From Paraburkholderia sp. D15 (GTDB taxonomy: Bacteria; Pseudomonadota; Gammaproteobacteria; Burkholderiales; Burkholderiaceae): DNA of 64,000 bases. This document shows, piece by piece, positions 9,611-19,732 of this stretch. The position numbers and the translations under genes are program-made. Each line of letters opens with the position of its first letter. The first letter of the stretch is position 1. The notes under the pieces were generated by a model. The model made no database searches, had not been told where the DNA came from, and saw nothing but the letters and a program-made list of their open reading frames with translations. Location: assembly GCF_029910215.1 (NCBI RefSeq), contig NZ_CP110396.1, forward strand, positions 744,001-808,000, written 5' to 3'.

Positions 9611-10315
9611 ATGAGCGAAACCAGCCCACGCCTGTTCATCGTCTCGCCCCACTTCGACGACGCCGTGTTCAGTTGCGGCGAACTTCTCGCCGCGCATCCC
9701 GACACGGCGATCTGCACGGTCTTCGCCGCTCCGCCCGAACAGGAAATGCAGACCGAATGGGATGAGCGATCGGGTTTCGCCGGCGCGTTTCAGGCCATGC
9801 ATGCACGCACGCTCGAAGACAACCGCGCGCTCGAAGTACTCGACGCGATTCCGCTACGCATGCCGTTCCGCGACGGCCAGTACCGCGATTCGCCGTCGAT
9901 CGGCAAACTGGCGGCGGCACTCGAAGAGACCATCTACCGCACCACCGCGAACACCTTGCTGATGCCGCTCGGTCTGCATCACGACGATCACGTGCGGGTC
10001 TTCGAGGCCTGCTGCGAAATCCTGCCGCGTCTGTCGCATCTGCAATGGTTCGGTTACGAGGAAGCGATCCACCGGCGCACGCCCGGCGTCGTGCAGGCGC
10101 GTCTCGCCGATCTCGTGCAGCGCGGCGTCGTCGCGACGCCGGCCCAGCCGAGCGCGGGCCATACGATCGACGCCCAGCGCCGCGCGCAACTCAAGCGGGA
10201 AGCGGTCGACGCGTATCAAAGCCAGTTGCAGGCCTTCGGCGCGGGCAATTACGACGATGTGTTCGCGGTCGAACGCTATTGGCAACTCAGCGTGGGACGT
10301 CGGGCAAAAAGATAG
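9611..10315 (+). CDS. PIG-L family N-deacetylase
   Basis: This 234-residue protein belongs to the LmbE/PIG-L zinc deacetylases. It carries the hallmark SPHFDDAVFSCGELL near residue 12 (P-H-x-D-D metal site) and MPLGLHHDDHVRVFEACC with the second His/Asp cluster. Family members remove acetyl groups from N-acetylglucosamine-containing conjugates. The acceptor here is unknown. It sits alone between the Xre gene and the phosphonate cluster, in the orientation opposite to both. A role in glycan or phosphonate-conjugate tailoring is possible but rests on proximity alone. Confidence 0.85.
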   Translation: MSETSPRLFIVSPHFDDAVFSCGELLAAHPDTAICTVFAAPPEQEMQTEWDERSGFAGAFQAMHARTLEDNRALEVLDAIPLRMPFRDGQYRDSPSIGKLAAALEETIYRTTANTLLMPLGLHHDDHVRVFEACCEILPRLSHLQWFGYEEAIHRRTPGVVQARLADLVQRGVVATPAQPSAGHTIDAQRRAQLKREAVDAYQSQLQAFGAGNYDDVFAVERYWQLSVGRRAKR

Positions 10316-10481
10316 GGAGGCGCGGAGCGCGCGGGAAGCGCGGAGGCTGAAAAGCGCGGACCCGAAAAAGTTTCGAAGAGGTCCTGGAGAGAATGGCAGA
10401 AGACAATGACGAAGCGAAACCATCGGCGTGGGGTATAGATTGCGATACCACCCCTGCCGTTCAGCAACGAGGTCGACATCC

Positions 10482-10634
10482 ATGAGCTACGACATGCATA
10501 CCAACCCGATTCCCGATCCCAACGCGGACCCGAATCGCGATCCTGAAGCGGACCCGCTGGTGCCGCCATCGCCGGGTCATCACACCGAGGAGCCGCAGCG
10601 GCCAGAGGGACCGCCGGATAAAGACCCGGTGTGA
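10482..10634 (+). CDS. Small Pro/Asp-rich protein
   Basis: This 50-residue product has unusual composition: repeated Asp-Pro pairs (PDPNADPNRDPEADP) followed by a Pro/Glu/Gly tail. It is low-complexity, acidic and probably disordered, with no membrane segment or cysteine. Short proteins of this character occur in Burkholderia, and the ATG is preceded by GAGG. It could be a structural or stress-related peptide, but no function can be assigned. It ends 107 bases before the convergent phnW stop. Confidence 0.5.
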   Translation: MSYDMHTNPIPDPNADPNRDPEADPLVPPSPGHHTEEPQRPEGPPDKDPV

Positions 10635-10741
10635 GGTTCTACACCGCTGCGCTTACGCTCCGCAGCTCAGCGTACCCACATCAGGCTTGGCGCCGGCGCG
10701 GCGATCTCGAACCGCACCGGCACATCCATCATCTCAACGCA

Positions 10742-11809
10742 TTAGCGCATCAGTTCGCTGAAGCTCTGCAACAGACGCTCGATATCGGGCGCGTGAATAT
10801 TGCCCATCGTCGAGATCCGGAACAGTTCGGCCGACAGCCCGCCCTGCCCGGCATAGATGACGAAGCCGCGCGCCTTCAACGCGTCATGCAACTCGGGATA
10901 CGCGATCCCCTGCGGCAAGCGATACGCACGCAACACCACCGACGACTGCTGCGGCGGCAACACGGTGTCCATCCCACGCTCGGCCAGCCCCGCGCGAGCC
11001 TGCTCGGCGAGCGCCGCATAACGCGCATGACGCGCGCGCCAACCGCCTTCGTCGGCGAGTTCGCGCAGCGCTTCGACGAGCGCGTAATACGCATGCACGG
11101 ACGGCGTGAACGGCGTATTGCGCTGATCCTGCAAACGCGCGAGACGCCCGAGGTCGAGGTAGTACGTGCGGCTCGCCGCCTGCGCCAGCGCCGCGCGCCG
11201 CACCAGCACGAACGACGCGCCCGGCACGCCATGCAGGCATTTGTTGGCGGTCGCGGCGACCGCGTCGAGACTGCTGTCGGCGAAATCGATCGCTTCCGCG
11301 CCGAAGCTGCTGACGCCGTCCACCAGCAGACGCAGTCCGCGTTCGCGGCACAGCGCGCCGAGCGCGGCGAGATCGTTCAGGCGGCCGGTGGTCGTCTCGT
11401 GATGAATCACGGCGACGTGCGTGAACGCCTTGTCGGCATCGAGCCGTTCGGCGATCTTCGCGAGATCCGGCGCCTGCATCCAGTCGTGTTTCAGCGACTC
11501 GTGCGCAATGCCGTATTGCGTCGCGATCTGCGAAATACGCTCGCCGTACACGCCGTTTTCCACCACCAGCAGTTTGCCGTTCTGCGGCACCAGCGCGGCC
11601 GTCATGCTTTCGACGGCGGCCGTGCCGGAACCGGTCATCAGCACCGCCTGCCACTCGTTCGCGTCGAGCGCATACAGATCGACCAGACGCGTGCGCGCCT
11701 CTTCCTGCAAGTCGAAAAACTCGCTTTCGCGATGGCACAGATCCGTCTGCAACAAGCTGTTACGGACGCGTTCGGTGAGCGTCACCGGGCCGGGATTGAG
11801 CAGCAGCAT
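10742..11809 (-). CDS. phnW: 2-aminoethylphosphonate--pyruvate transaminase (PhnW/AepZ)
   Basis: This 355-residue PLP-dependent class-V aminotransferase interconverts phosphonoacetaldehyde plus alanine and 2-aminoethylphosphonate plus pyruvate. Family motifs: LLLNPGPVTLT at the N terminus, LMTGSGTAAVESM, VDGVSSFGAEAIDF, and TANKCLHGVPG, in which Lys190 is the PLP Schiff-base residue. It is the last gene of a three-gene unit after the mutase and decarboxylase, 43 bases after ppd. In this context it should run in the biosynthetic direction, making AEP, rather than as the catabolic PhnW. Length is normal (about 360-370). Confidence 0.93.
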   Translation of the reverse strand: MLLLNPGPVTLTERVRNSLLQTDLCHRESEFFDLQEEARTRLVDLYALDANEWQAVLMTGSGTAAVESMTAALVPQNGKLLVVENGVYGERISQIATQYGIAHESLKHDWMQAPDLAKIAERLDADKAFTHVAVIHHETTTGRLNDLAALGALCRERGLRLLVDGVSSFGAEAIDFADSSLDAVAATANKCLHGVPGASFVLVRRAALAQAASRTYYLDLGRLARLQDQRNTPFTPSVHAYYALVEALRELADEGGWRARHARYAALAEQARAGLAERGMDTVLPPQQSSVVLRAYRLPQGIAYPELHDALKARGFVIYAGQGGLSAELFRISTMGNIHAPDIERLLQSFSELMR

Positions 11810-11852
11810 GGGCGCTCCTTCGAGTACGTTGATACGTTGAGAGTGAAACCGG

Positions 11853-13016
11853 TCAGGCCGCGCCGATGTGGCGCATCAGTCGCGTCTTCACATCGGGCGG
11901 CGTGATGGTGGGACGCGGCAGACCGTCGGGCGTGCCGCGCCGGATCGCGAGACGCGCGAAACGCGGACCGTCGAGCGGCGCGGCGTCGAACAGTTCGTCG
12001 AGCACGCCGGCATCGTCGCTTTCCACTGCCGACGCGTAACCGCACGCCGCCGCCACCGTCGCGAACGACACCTGCGACGAGACCGTCGCCTGACCGCCGG
12101 TCGAATCGTGCGCGCCGTTATCGAGCAGCACGTGCGTGAGATTCGCGGGACCGTACGCGCCGAGCGTCGCGAATGCGCCCATGCGCATCAACGCGGCGCC
12201 GTCGCCATCGAGCGCGACGACGTGCAGGTCCGGACGCGACAACGCGAGACCCAGCGCGAACGGCGTCACGCAACCCATCGAACCGACCATGTACAACTGA
12301 TTCGGACGATCGTCGATCGCGTAAAGCTCGCGTCCACAGAAACCGGTCGATGCGAGCACAACGGTCGAGTCGAGCGGTGTGCGGGCAATCACTTTGCGCA
12401 ACGCGTCGTGACGCGACGGCAGTTCGTTCGCGGCGACGTTGCGGAACTGCGAGCGTGCCTGCACCGGCACGCGACGCGCGGCCGCGCCGCTGTCCTTCAA
12501 CTCGTACGGCGCGACGCTGCCCTTCTGCATCACCAGCGCGTACGGGCGGCCGGTTTGATCCATATGCGCGATCGCGCGATCCAGCGCCGGGCCGATCGCG
12601 CCGGCCTCGGTCGGGAACGTCTCCCAGGGAATCTCCATCGTTTCCAGCATCTGCGGCGTGACCGGACCCATCAGCGCATGCTGCGGTTCGTCGGCGACGC
12701 CGGGCTGGCCGCGCCACGTGACGATCAGCAATTGCGGCAGACGGAACGTCCAGGTCAACGAGGTCAGCGGACTCACGGCATTGCCGAGCCCGGAGTTCTG
12801 CATCATCGTGATGCCGCGCCGGCCCTTCCGCGCGCCGAGCGTGACACCCGCGATCAACGCGACCGCGTCGCCTTCGTTGGCCGCCGACACGTAATGCAGC
12901 GACTCGTCCTGCAGCACGTAGTTGATGAACGGCGTCAGATACGAACACGGTACGCCCGCATACCAATCGAAGCCACGCTCGCGCGCCGCTTCGACGAACT
13001 GTGCCGCCTCGATCAT
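11853..13016 (-). CDS. ppd: Phosphonopyruvate decarboxylase
   Basis: This 387-residue thiamine-diphosphate enzyme decarboxylates phosphonopyruvate to phosphonoacetaldehyde, the step that makes phosphonate synthesis thermodynamically favourable. Visible motifs: [14 protein letters not shown] at the N terminus, [14 protein letters not shown] with the activating Glu, and the TPP-binding [13 protein letters not shown] ... [13 protein letters not shown]. The ATG at 13016 overlaps the stop of the upstream mutase gene (ATGA), so translation is coupled. The longer upstream frame lies inside the mutase gene and is not used. Confidence 0.94.
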   Translation of the reverse strand: MIEAAQFVEAARERGFDWYAGVPCSYLTPFINYVLQDESLHYVSAANEGDAVALIAGVTLGARKGRRGITMMQNSGLGNAVSPLTSLTWTFRLPQLLIVTWRGQPGVADEPQHALMGPVTPQMLETMEIPWETFPTEAGAIGPALDRAIAHMDQTGRPYALVMQKGSVAPYELKDSGAAARRVPVQARSQFRNVAANELPSRHDALRKVIARTPLDSTVVLASTGFCGRELYAIDDRPNQLYMVGSMGCVTPFALGLALSRPDLHVVALDGDGAALMRMGAFATLGAYGPANLTHVLLDNGAHDSTGGQATVSSQVSFATVAAACGYASAVESDDAGVLDELFDAAPLDGPRFARLAIRRGTPDGLPRPTITPPDVKTRLMRHIGAA

Positions 13017-14716
13017 TGCGCGGCTCCGCTCGCGGTATCCGCTGCCGCGAACGGCGCTTGCGCGTGCGCGAAATCGCCGGCGCGACGGAAGTCCTCGAGG
13101 TCGTTCACGCCACGCCAATGGCCATGCACGTATTGCACTTCGATCGATTCGCCCGCTTCGATCAGCGCGTTCAGCAGCGCGGGCATATCGAGCGACGCAA
13201 AATCCGGACGCGCCTGCAACTGGCTCAACACCGTCTGCAGACGCTCGCGTCCCGCTTCACGCACGTTCAGCAGACCGACCCAGCGGCCATGCGGCGTTTG
13301 CGACGCGATCGCCGACGAAACGTCCTGACCGCTCGACACGTGACGCAACGTCACCTTGTTGCCGAACAGCCCACGGTCGTCGCCCGCCGAGCACCACGCG
13401 AAATCGCGCACGCTGGCGTTCTCCGCATCGGTCAGCGACGAATCGACCACCACGCTGAAGTCCGCCTCGCTCTCCACCAGATCGCGCAGGATGTAGCTGC
13501 GGAACAGCAGGTCGCCGTACGAGATCACCGTGTCGCCATTCAGCTTGCCGGTCGCGCAGACCAGCGACGCAAGCTCGCCGGTTTGCGCGTGCTGTTCGTT
13601 GACGACCAGCTTGATGCCGGCCTTGTCGATCGCATCGGCGCGATAACCGCCGACCACCGTGATGTCGTTGACGTTCTGCTTCTTGAACGCGTCGACGAGC
13701 CAGCGCAACAGCGGCTTGCCGGCGATCGGCAGCATCACCTTCGGACGGTCTTCGGTGACGGCTTCGAGGCCCTTGCCGCGGCTCGCCGCGAGCACGATCG
13801 CCGAACCGGCCGCCGCGCTCGACAGATAGCGGTCTTCGGCTTCCGAGTATTCGTCGGCATCCTGCAGACGGAAGATTTCGTTGACGGCGGCAATGCTGTC
13901 TTCGACGTTGACGAGCGTTTCGCTCGAATGAATTTCCTTGGCGACCGCCTGCATCGCCGCGGTTGCCGCGCGGATCAGATGGTTCGCCCAGATCACCGTG
14001 CTGATGCCCGCTTCGCGGAACACTTCGGTCGGCGTGCTGTAGTACTTGGTCGGCACGATCACGAGCGGACCGCGGCCCGCCCATTCGCGCGCGAATTCGA
14101 GAATTTCGTCGGGGCGCGACAGCTTGCTGTGAATCAGGATCGCGTCCGCGCCGGCCTGGCGATACGCTTCCGCGCGGCGCAGCGCTTCGTCCATGCCCCA
14201 GCCCGCGATCAACGCTTCGACGCGCGCGACGATCGAGAAATTTTCGTCCGACTGCGAGTCCTTGCCGGCCTTGATCTTGCCGCAGAATTCATCGATATCG
14301 GCAAGCGGTTGCGCTTCGCCGTTGATGAAACTGTTGGTCTTCGGAAACTGCTTGTCTTCGATACAGACGCCCGCAATGCCGCGTTGTTCGAGCTTGCGCA
14401 CGAGACGGCGCACGTTGTTGAAGTTGCCGTAACCGGTGTCGCCGTCGAGCAGGATCGGCAGGTCGCTGGCATCGGCCATGAATTCGAGGTTGTCGACCAC
14501 CTGGGTCCAGCTTGCCTCGTTGTTGTCGCGCACGCCGAATTGCGCGGAGATCGAGAGGCCCGAACCCCAGATCGCCTTGAAACCGGCCTCGCGGACGATA
14601 CGCGCGGACAGCCCGTTATGGGCTTCCATCAAGAATTCGAGTTCGTTGCTGACGAGCATCTGGCGCAGACGTGCGCTGCGGGTAGCGGGGACGAAAGCGG
14701 GTTCGCGGGCGTTCAT
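13013..14716 (-). CDS. aepX: Phosphoenolpyruvate mutase fused to nucleotidyltransferase
   Basis: This is a 567-residue two-domain protein. Residues about 14-300 are PEP mutase: [10 protein letters not shown] (90-98) binds the metal and [10 protein letters not shown] (120-129) is the catalytic loop with the K-x-N-S signature that distinguishes true mutases from lyases. Residues about 303-560 are a sugar-nucleotide-type NTP transferase ([20 protein letters not shown] and [11 protein letters not shown]). The mutase commits PEP to phosphonates. The second domain is of the type shown to make CMP-AEP (PntC) and so probably activates the pathway's end product. It heads the aepX-ppd-phnW unit. Confidence 0.93.
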   Translation of the reverse strand: MNAREPAFVPATRSARLRQMLVSNELEFLMEAHNGLSARIVREAGFKAIWGSGLSISAQFGVRDNNEASWTQVVDNLEFMADASDLPILLDGDTGYGNFNNVRRLVRKLEQRGIAGVCIEDKQFPKTNSFINGEAQPLADIDEFCGKIKAGKDSQSDENFSIVARVEALIAGWGMDEALRRAEAYRQAGADAILIHSKLSRPDEILEFAREWAGRGPLVIVPTKYYSTPTEVFREAGISTVIWANHLIRAATAAMQAVAKEIHSSETLVNVEDSIAAVNEIFRLQDADEYSEAEDRYLSSAAAGSAIVLAASRGKGLEAVTEDRPKVMLPIAGKPLLRWLVDAFKKQNVNDITVVGGYRADAIDKAGIKLVVNEQHAQTGELASLVCATGKLNGDTVISYGDLLFRSYILRDLVESEADFSVVVDSSLTDAENASVRDFAWCSAGDDRGLFGNKVTLRHVSSGQDVSSAIASQTPHGRWVGLLNVREAGRERLQTVLSQLQARPDFASLDMPALLNALIEAGESIEVQYVHGHWRGVNDLEDFRRAGDFAHAQAPFAAADTASGAAQ

Positions 14717-15267
14717 ATGAGTGGACTCCTGATTCCTGACTCTTGCTGACTCTTGATTCCTGGCAGCGGGGCTAGGCGGCGGACCGAATCCGCGCTCTTT
14801 TTTGCCCGGCTGGCGGCTGGAAAATGGCGACTATAGCGGAATTTTAATAAATTCGTCTTTTTGAAGGCGATTGCGCCGACTACTTGCCATTAAGTGGAAA
14901 ATTGTGTCAATTTTTGTGATTGCGCCCCGTCAGACAAGGCTGTGCGGGGGATTGTCGTTTGTTGGCATTGTGTGTGATTTTGACGTTTTTAATTCGACGG
15001 ATTTTCGTTGCGCGTAATTCGCCACCCGATTTAAGCAAAGTCCGTTCAGCCGATTTCAATCAAAAAATAAATCCGGTAATCCGCGTATAAGCAATACGTC
15101 GCTGACAGAGAAATGGCGCTTTGGTAAGACAAATGAAATCGCGTCACAGCGGGTTTCCCCTCCCTGCGGGCTCGAACCCGACAAGCCGTAAACACAGTCA
15201 GCGACAAGCGACTCGCTGAAGCCCATCAGCGAACCCCATCTGACCGACCACTTTGCAAGCCCCTGCT
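14717..15267. promoter_or_regulatory. AT-rich divergent intergenic region, aepX and chemoreceptor promoters
   Basis: This 551-base gap has no gene I can support and contains several AT-rich blocks (about 14840-14920 and 15055-15095). On the minus strand a TATAGT hexamer (14835-14830) preceded by AT-rich DNA is a candidate -10 for the phosphonate operon, with a leader of about 110 bases; the -35 is poor. For the chemoreceptor on the plus strand, GCCGATTT at 15049-15056 recalls the flagellar sigma-28 -10 element, but the upstream element is badly spaced. Confidence 0.35.
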
Positions 15268-16809
15268 ATGACCTTGAACAAAAAACTGGCCTCGATGGTC
15301 GCCGTCCTCTGGATCGGTTTGATCCTGATCGGCGGCTTCGGCGCATGGCAAAACCGTGCATCGATGATCTCCGATCGCCGCGATCAACTGACCTCGTTGA
15401 TCGATCAGGCCAATCATGTCGTGACCCGTTATTACACGCTGGCGCAACAACATACGCTCAGCGAGGACGACGCGAAGAAGCAGGCGCTCGACACGCTCGC
15501 GGCGATGCGTTACGGCAAGGACGGCTATATCTCCGTCAACGATTCGCAGCCGGTGATGCTGATGCATCCGATCAAGAAGGAACTGAACGGCAAGAACATG
15601 GCGCAGTTCACCGATCCGGCCGGCAACCATCTGTTCGTCGATATCGTCAACGCGGGGAATCACGACGGCGGCGGTTTCGTCGACTATCTGTGGTCCAAGC
15701 CCGGCAGCGAGAAGCCAGTCCCGAAGACCAGCTACTCGTCGCATTTCGCGCCGTGGGACTGGTACATCGTCACCGGTATGTACATGGACGACGTGCAGAG
15801 TGCGTTCTACGCGAGCCTGCTGCGCTGGCTCGCGATCACCGTGACGCTCGGCGCACTGGCGACCGTCGTCATGATGCTGGTGTTGCGCAGCATTCGGCGC
15901 ACGCTCGGCGGCGATCTCGAAGTGGCGGTCGAACACGCGCAGCAGATGGCGCACGGTAATCTCGCGACACGCGTGCCGGTCGACGCGAGCCACGCCGGCA
16001 GCCTGTTGCATGCGTTGCAGACGATGCAGGCCGCGCTCGTCGATACGGTTTCGCGCGTGCGGCTCGGCACGGAGAACATCAACATCGGCGCGACCGAAAT
16101 TGCAGCAGGCAATACCGATCTGTCGCAACGTACCGAAGAACAGGCTGCGGCGCTGGTCGAAACCGCATCGAGCATGGACCAGATGACGGTCAACGTGAAG
16201 CAGAATGCCGACAGCGCACTGCAAGCCGCGCAACTCGCCGGCCAGGCCGCCGATGTCGCGACGCGCGGCAGCCAGGTGGTCGACGATGTGGTCCGCACGA
16301 TGGGCGAGATCACCAGCAGCTCGCGGCAGATCGGCGACATCATCGGCGTGATCGACGGGATCGCGTTCCAGACCAACATTCTGGCGCTGAACGCTGCCGT
16401 GGAAGCGGCTCGCGCGGGCGAGCAGGGCCGCGGTTTCGCGGTCGTCGCCGCCGAGGTGCGCAGTCTTGCGCAGCGCTCGGCAACGGCGGCCAAGGAGATC
16501 AAGGCGTTGATCGAAACCTCCACCGGTACCGTGGAAGCGGGCGCATCGCTGGTGGCGAATGCCGGTTCGACGATGGGCGAGATCGTGCAATCGGTGCGGC
16601 GCGTGAATGAGATTCTCGAAGAGATCAGTAGTGCGTCGCGCGAGCAGAGTGCGGGAATCGAACAGGTCAATCGCGCGGTGGGCGAGATGGATCAGGTGAC
16701 GCAGCAGAATGCGGCACTGGTCGAGCAGGCCGCAGCGGCGGCGCATTCGCTGAAGGATCAGGTGGGCGTGTTGCGTGAGGCGATCGCGAGTTTTGCGCTG
16801 CCGGCTTGA
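15268..16809 (+). CDS. Methyl-accepting chemotaxis protein with Cache sensor
   Basis: This 513-residue chemoreceptor has a first membrane helix at about residues 10-30. The periplasmic sensor of single-Cache type spans about 35-185, with [10 protein letters not shown] and [13 protein letters not shown] second helix lies at about 190-212 and a HAMP linker follows. The C-terminal signalling domain holds the highly conserved hairpin [20 protein letters not shown]. It senses a small ligand, often a carboxylate or amino acid in this sensor class, and signals through CheA/CheW. The ATG at 15268 was preferred to an upstream TTG in the same frame. It converges on the eCIS operon. Confidence 0.94.
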   Translation: MTLNKKLASMVAVLWIGLILIGGFGAWQNRASMISDRRDQLTSLIDQANHVVTRYYTLAQQHTLSEDDAKKQALDTLAAMRYGKDGYISVNDSQPVMLMHPIKKELNGKNMAQFTDPAGNHLFVDIVNAGNHDGGGFVDYLWSKPGSEKPVPKTSYSSHFAPWDWYIVTGMYMDDVQSAFYASLLRWLAITVTLGALATVVMMLVLRSIRRTLGGDLEVAVEHAQQMAHGNLATRVPVDASHAGSLLHALQTMQAALVDTVSRVRLGTENINIGATEIAAGNTDLSQRTEEQAAALVETASSMDQMTVNVKQNADSALQAAQLAGQAADVATRGSQVVDDVVRTMGEITSSSRQIGDIIGVIDGIAFQTNILALNAAVEAARAGEQGRGFAVVAAEVRSLAQRSATAAKEIKALIETSTGTVEAGASLVANAGSTMGEIVQSVRRVNEILEEISSASREQSAGIEQVNRAVGEMDQVTQQNAALVEQAAAAAHSLKDQVGVLREAIASFALPA

Positions 16810-16855
16810 GGTGGTTTTTTAGCGTTTAGTGTTTAGTGTTTGGTAGGAATATGGC

Positions 16856-16881
16856 AGGCGGTCTTGCGAGAGACCGCCTTG
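16856..16881. terminator. Hairpin between convergent chemoreceptor and eCIS genes
   Basis: AGGCGGTCT (16856-16864) and AGACCGCCT (16871-16879) form a perfect 9-bp stem with a 6-base loop. The T-run after it is weak (TTGCATTC). Position between two convergent genes suggests a bidirectional terminator. Confidence 0.5.
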
Positions 16882-16929
16882 CATTCAGGTTGGTTCATTC
16901 AGGTTGGTGTGAATCTGTTCTTCAAGACT

Positions 16930-17532
16930 TCAAGACGAAGGCGTTTCCGTTGCGATCTGCACCACATCGGCCTCGGTTGTCTTGACCGGTGTCGCGAGAT
17001 CATGCCTGTCCGTCAGCGTAATCGGCACGGTCACCGAACAGTTGATCGAAAGCCGGGGCTTGTTGCCAAGCGACTGCCAGAAGTTACCCAGTCCATTCAA
17101 GCCTTCCTGGGGTGGAAGCATCCGGGTATAGGCATCCGGTAAATCCGCGAGCTGTCTGTTGTTGATCAGCGCGTCGACCACCTGACTCATTACCGTGATC
17201 GCCTGGTTATCCGGCGCCGCGCTCGGGCCGTCGGGACTGACCGTTTCGCCGGTGTCCCAATAGGTGATCAGATAGCTGCAGCAGACGTTGACATATCCCG
17301 GCATCAATTGGGATGTCTGCGGATCGAACATTCTGGACCCACCCATGCGCAGTTGAAGATCTTCGTGAATCTCATAGAGAAACACGCTGACCGTCGGCTC
17401 GGTTGGCAATGCGTCCTCGTCCGGCAGACTGAAACTGATGCTGACGCCTTCGTCGATGTATGCGCGCAACGCATCGTTCAGTGCGGTATTGACGTCGACA
17501 ATCGTGTAAGGGGGCGAAAACGGTGTACTCAT
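16930..17532 (-). CDS. pvc16: eCIS DUF4255 tail terminator/cap protein (Pvc16-like)
   Basis: This 200-residue DUF4255 protein contains the family pattern: an N-terminal TIVDVNTALNDALRAYI, then PTVSVFLYEIHEDLQLR, a YVNVCCSYLITYW strand, and a C-terminal LSINCSVTVPI. In Afp/PVC particles this family caps the tube end and fixes particle length. It is the last gene of the 16-gene operon; its ATG overlaps the ATPase stop. The longer upstream frame is a shadow inside the ATPase gene. No cargo gene follows it: the next feature is the convergent chemoreceptor. Confidence 0.9.
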   Translation of the reverse strand: MSTPFSPPYTIVDVNTALNDALRAYIDEGVSISFSLPDEDALPTEPTVSVFLYEIHEDLQLRMGGSRMFDPQTSQLMPGYVNVCCSYLITYWDTGETVSPDGPSAAPDNQAITVMSQVVDALINNRQLADLPDAYTRMLPPQEGLNGLGNFWQSLGNKPRLSINCSVTVPITLTDRHDLATPVKTTEADVVQIATETPSS

Positions 17533-19682
17533 TGTCGTGACTCCCGTGAATGAGATTCCAGCACAAGCCGCCCTACTTTCGCCAGTTCGCGCTTTAAGGC
17601 CAACTCGATGTGCCTGAGATGGATGTGACCCGCACCGTCGGCTTCGGCGAGCCACGCCGCCAATAGGGCGATGTTGCGGATGTTGGCGCCGGTCAGTTCG
17701 GAGCGTTGCGCCAATTGAGTGAAATCGACGCTATCGTCGATCTGAAAACCCGCGGGCCAGATGGAGCGCCACATCCGTTCGCGCAACGATGCGTCCGGAA
17801 ACGGGAAGCGGATCATGAAGGTGAAGCGGCGATTGAAGGCATCGTCCAGATGACTGCGGTTATTGGTCGCGAGGATCACCAGTCCCGGATAGCTTTCGAG
17901 CCGTTGCAACAGATAAGACACTTCAATATTGGCGTGACGATCCTGGGCGTCCTTGGTCTCGCTACGTTTGCCGAATAGCGCGTCGGCTTCGTCGAAGAAC
18001 AGCACGCCGGCATCGCGCTCGGCCAGATCGAAGACACTCGCGAGATTCTTCTCCGTTTCGCCGATGTATTTATTGACCACGGCGGAAAGATCGATCTTGA
18101 TCAGATCGACGCCGAGCTGTCCGGCGATGACCTCGGCCGCCATGGTTTTGCCTGTGCCCGAGTCGCCGTAGAACAGCGCGCTGATGCCTGTGCCGTAGCC
18201 GACCTTGGCCCCGAATCCACGTTCGAGAAGTGGTTCGCGATATTTGATGGCGCTGAGTACTTCGGTCAGTTGCTGCTGTACGGCGTCGGCGACCACCAGA
18301 TCGTCGAAGGTTCTCGTTGGAGAACTGCGGCGGGCGAGTTTGCCGAAGTTCTGTTGTGCGCGCAGGCGGAGTGCCTTGCGAAGGTCGTCTTCGTCGAGGT
18401 CGGCGCGGAGATCTCGCTGCTCACGGTATAGGTCGGCTTCATGCAGGATCAGCGGAAGATCGTGCGCCGCGAAATTGAAGCGTCGACTCAGGGCCTCGCA
18501 ATCGATGTTCGTTTCCGGTGGTAAGCAATCGCGCAGCAGGCGTTCTTTTTCCTGCGAATCGGTGCCAGGCATATCGAGCAACAACTGTGGAATATCCGCA
18601 AGCCTCGGCAGAGGCACGCTGGGCTCGATCAGGCAAACGATATCCAGCCCCGGCTGATTCATGAGCCGCGAGACTTCCTTCAGCAGGCCCGGATTGTCTT
18701 CTATCGCTTCGACGAAACCGCGCATGACGAGGCATGCGTTGCGTAGACGTATTTCGCGGAAGATGTGACGGAGAATTTTTAGGGTAGCGTCGCCGGGTTG
18801 GAGTACCGCGGCGCAATCCAGTTCGAAGGTTTCGCGGCCGGTTTGTCCGGCGGCGGTGCAGACTAATTGTGAGCGTCCGCTGGCCTGTGCGCCGCGCAGG
18901 ATGATTAGAGGTTTGGCGCCGCGGACGCGGCCGTGGTCTTCACCCTGATCCTGATCGAAGTCCGGCCCGTCCCGGTCAAGCAGCTGCCGTAGCGTATGCG
19001 TGAATCCCGCATGTGTCGGCAAAGCAAAAGGTTCTGCGATAAGCCTGGTTATGCCTGCACGGTCAGGCCACGCGTACGATTGATCGAACAGGTAGTGGTA
19101 GACGCCGCGATCGGCAATGAAGGCACGTTGTCTCCAACCTCGCGCGGCGGACGACGACGTTTCCGGAAAGTCGATAAAGCCATTGCGCACCAGCGGCGCA
19201 TTACCGAGAAAACTGCCTTCCTGATCGCGTTTTTCCGGCGATGTCGCGCAGAAGAGATTGAGTGCGAGTTCGATCGTGGGCAGTGAGCCGGGTTTTTCCT
19301 GATCCTGGATGGCGGAGAATAGCAGGTGATACCGGCTGTCGATGTGAACCATCAATCCGAGTAAGAGAACATTCCATTCGAATTCCGTTAGCCGGAACTC
19401 CGCGGCTAGCTGGCTCTCTGGCTTGCTGGATGGAAGTGGATACGCTTTTCCCTCCACGTTCCACCAATGTGGGACGCCGCGCGGGTCGGCGATCCGGTGC
19501 TCCGTTTCTTCGGGCGATAACAGGAAAGCGCCGAGTGTCGAACCCATCGCCTGCTTCCGCCGATGTAGATAACCCTGAAGCAATAAATCGACTCGCTCGA
19601 TCTCTTGCAGCAGATGGGACGGCAATGCTTGCTCGGCAGGGTCGGGCGGGATGTCGTCGTGATGCGTTTGCCATTCCATCAT
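17529..19682 (-). CDS. pvc15: eCIS AAA+ ATPase (Pvc15-like)
   Basis: This 717-residue cytoplasmic ATPase has a divergent N-terminal half (about 1-460, including a degenerate P-loop-like region near LIILRGAQASGRSQLV) and a canonical AAA+ module. The module has Walker A GDSGTGKT at about 506-513, Walker B VLFFDEAD at about 560-567, sensor-1 ATNN near 607-610 and arginine-finger NRRF near 619. In eCIS loci this ClpA/FtsH-like ATPase is needed for particle assembly or for loading cargo into the tube. It overlaps pvc16 by four bases and follows pvc14 after about 50 bases. It is an identifying marker of an eCIS rather than an R-type pyocin. Confidence 0.94.
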   Translation of the reverse strand: MMEWQTHHDDIPPDPAEQALPSHLLQEIERVDLLLQGYLHRRKQAMGSTLGAFLLSPEETEHRIADPRGVPHWWNVEGKAYPLPSSKPESQLAAEFRLTEFEWNVLLLGLMVHIDSRYHLLFSAIQDQEKPGSLPTIELALNLFCATSPEKRDQEGSFLGNAPLVRNGFIDFPETSSSAARGWRQRAFIADRGVYHYLFDQSYAWPDRAGITRLIAEPFALPTHAGFTHTLRQLLDRDGPDFDQDQGEDHGRVRGAKPLIILRGAQASGRSQLVCTAAGQTGRETFELDCAAVLQPGDATLKILRHIFREIRLRNACLVMRGFVEAIEDNPGLLKEVSRLMNQPGLDIVCLIEPSVPLPRLADIPQLLLDMPGTDSQEKERLLRDCLPPETNIDCEALSRRFNFAAHDLPLILHEADLYREQRDLRADLDEDDLRKALRLRAQQNFGKLARRSSPTRTFDDLVVADAVQQQLTEVLSAIKYREPLLERGFGAKVGYGTGISALFYGDSGTGKTMAAEVIAGQLGVDLIKIDLSAVVNKYIGETEKNLASVFDLAERDAGVLFFDEADALFGKRSETKDAQDRHANIEVSYLLQRLESYPGLVILATNNRSHLDDAFNRRFTFMIRFPFPDASLRERMWRSIWPAGFQIDDSVDFTQLAQRSELTGANIRNIALLAAWLAEADGAGHIHLRHIELALKRELAKVGRLVLESHSRESRQ

Positions 19683-19732
19683 TTGATTGCCCTCGGTTGA
19701 CCGCTGCAGCGCGGGTCGACGCTACGGCGATG

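Noticed and set aside
13001..14749. 582-codon plus-strand frame opposite aepX
   Set aside because: Shadow frame; the minus strand encodes a complete two-domain PEP mutase-nucleotidyltransferase.
15031..15056. Flagellar sigma-28 promoter for the chemoreceptor
   Set aside because: GCCGATTT matches the -10 element but the upstream element is off-spacing (about 13 instead of 15 bases) and imperfect, so I did not list it as a feature.
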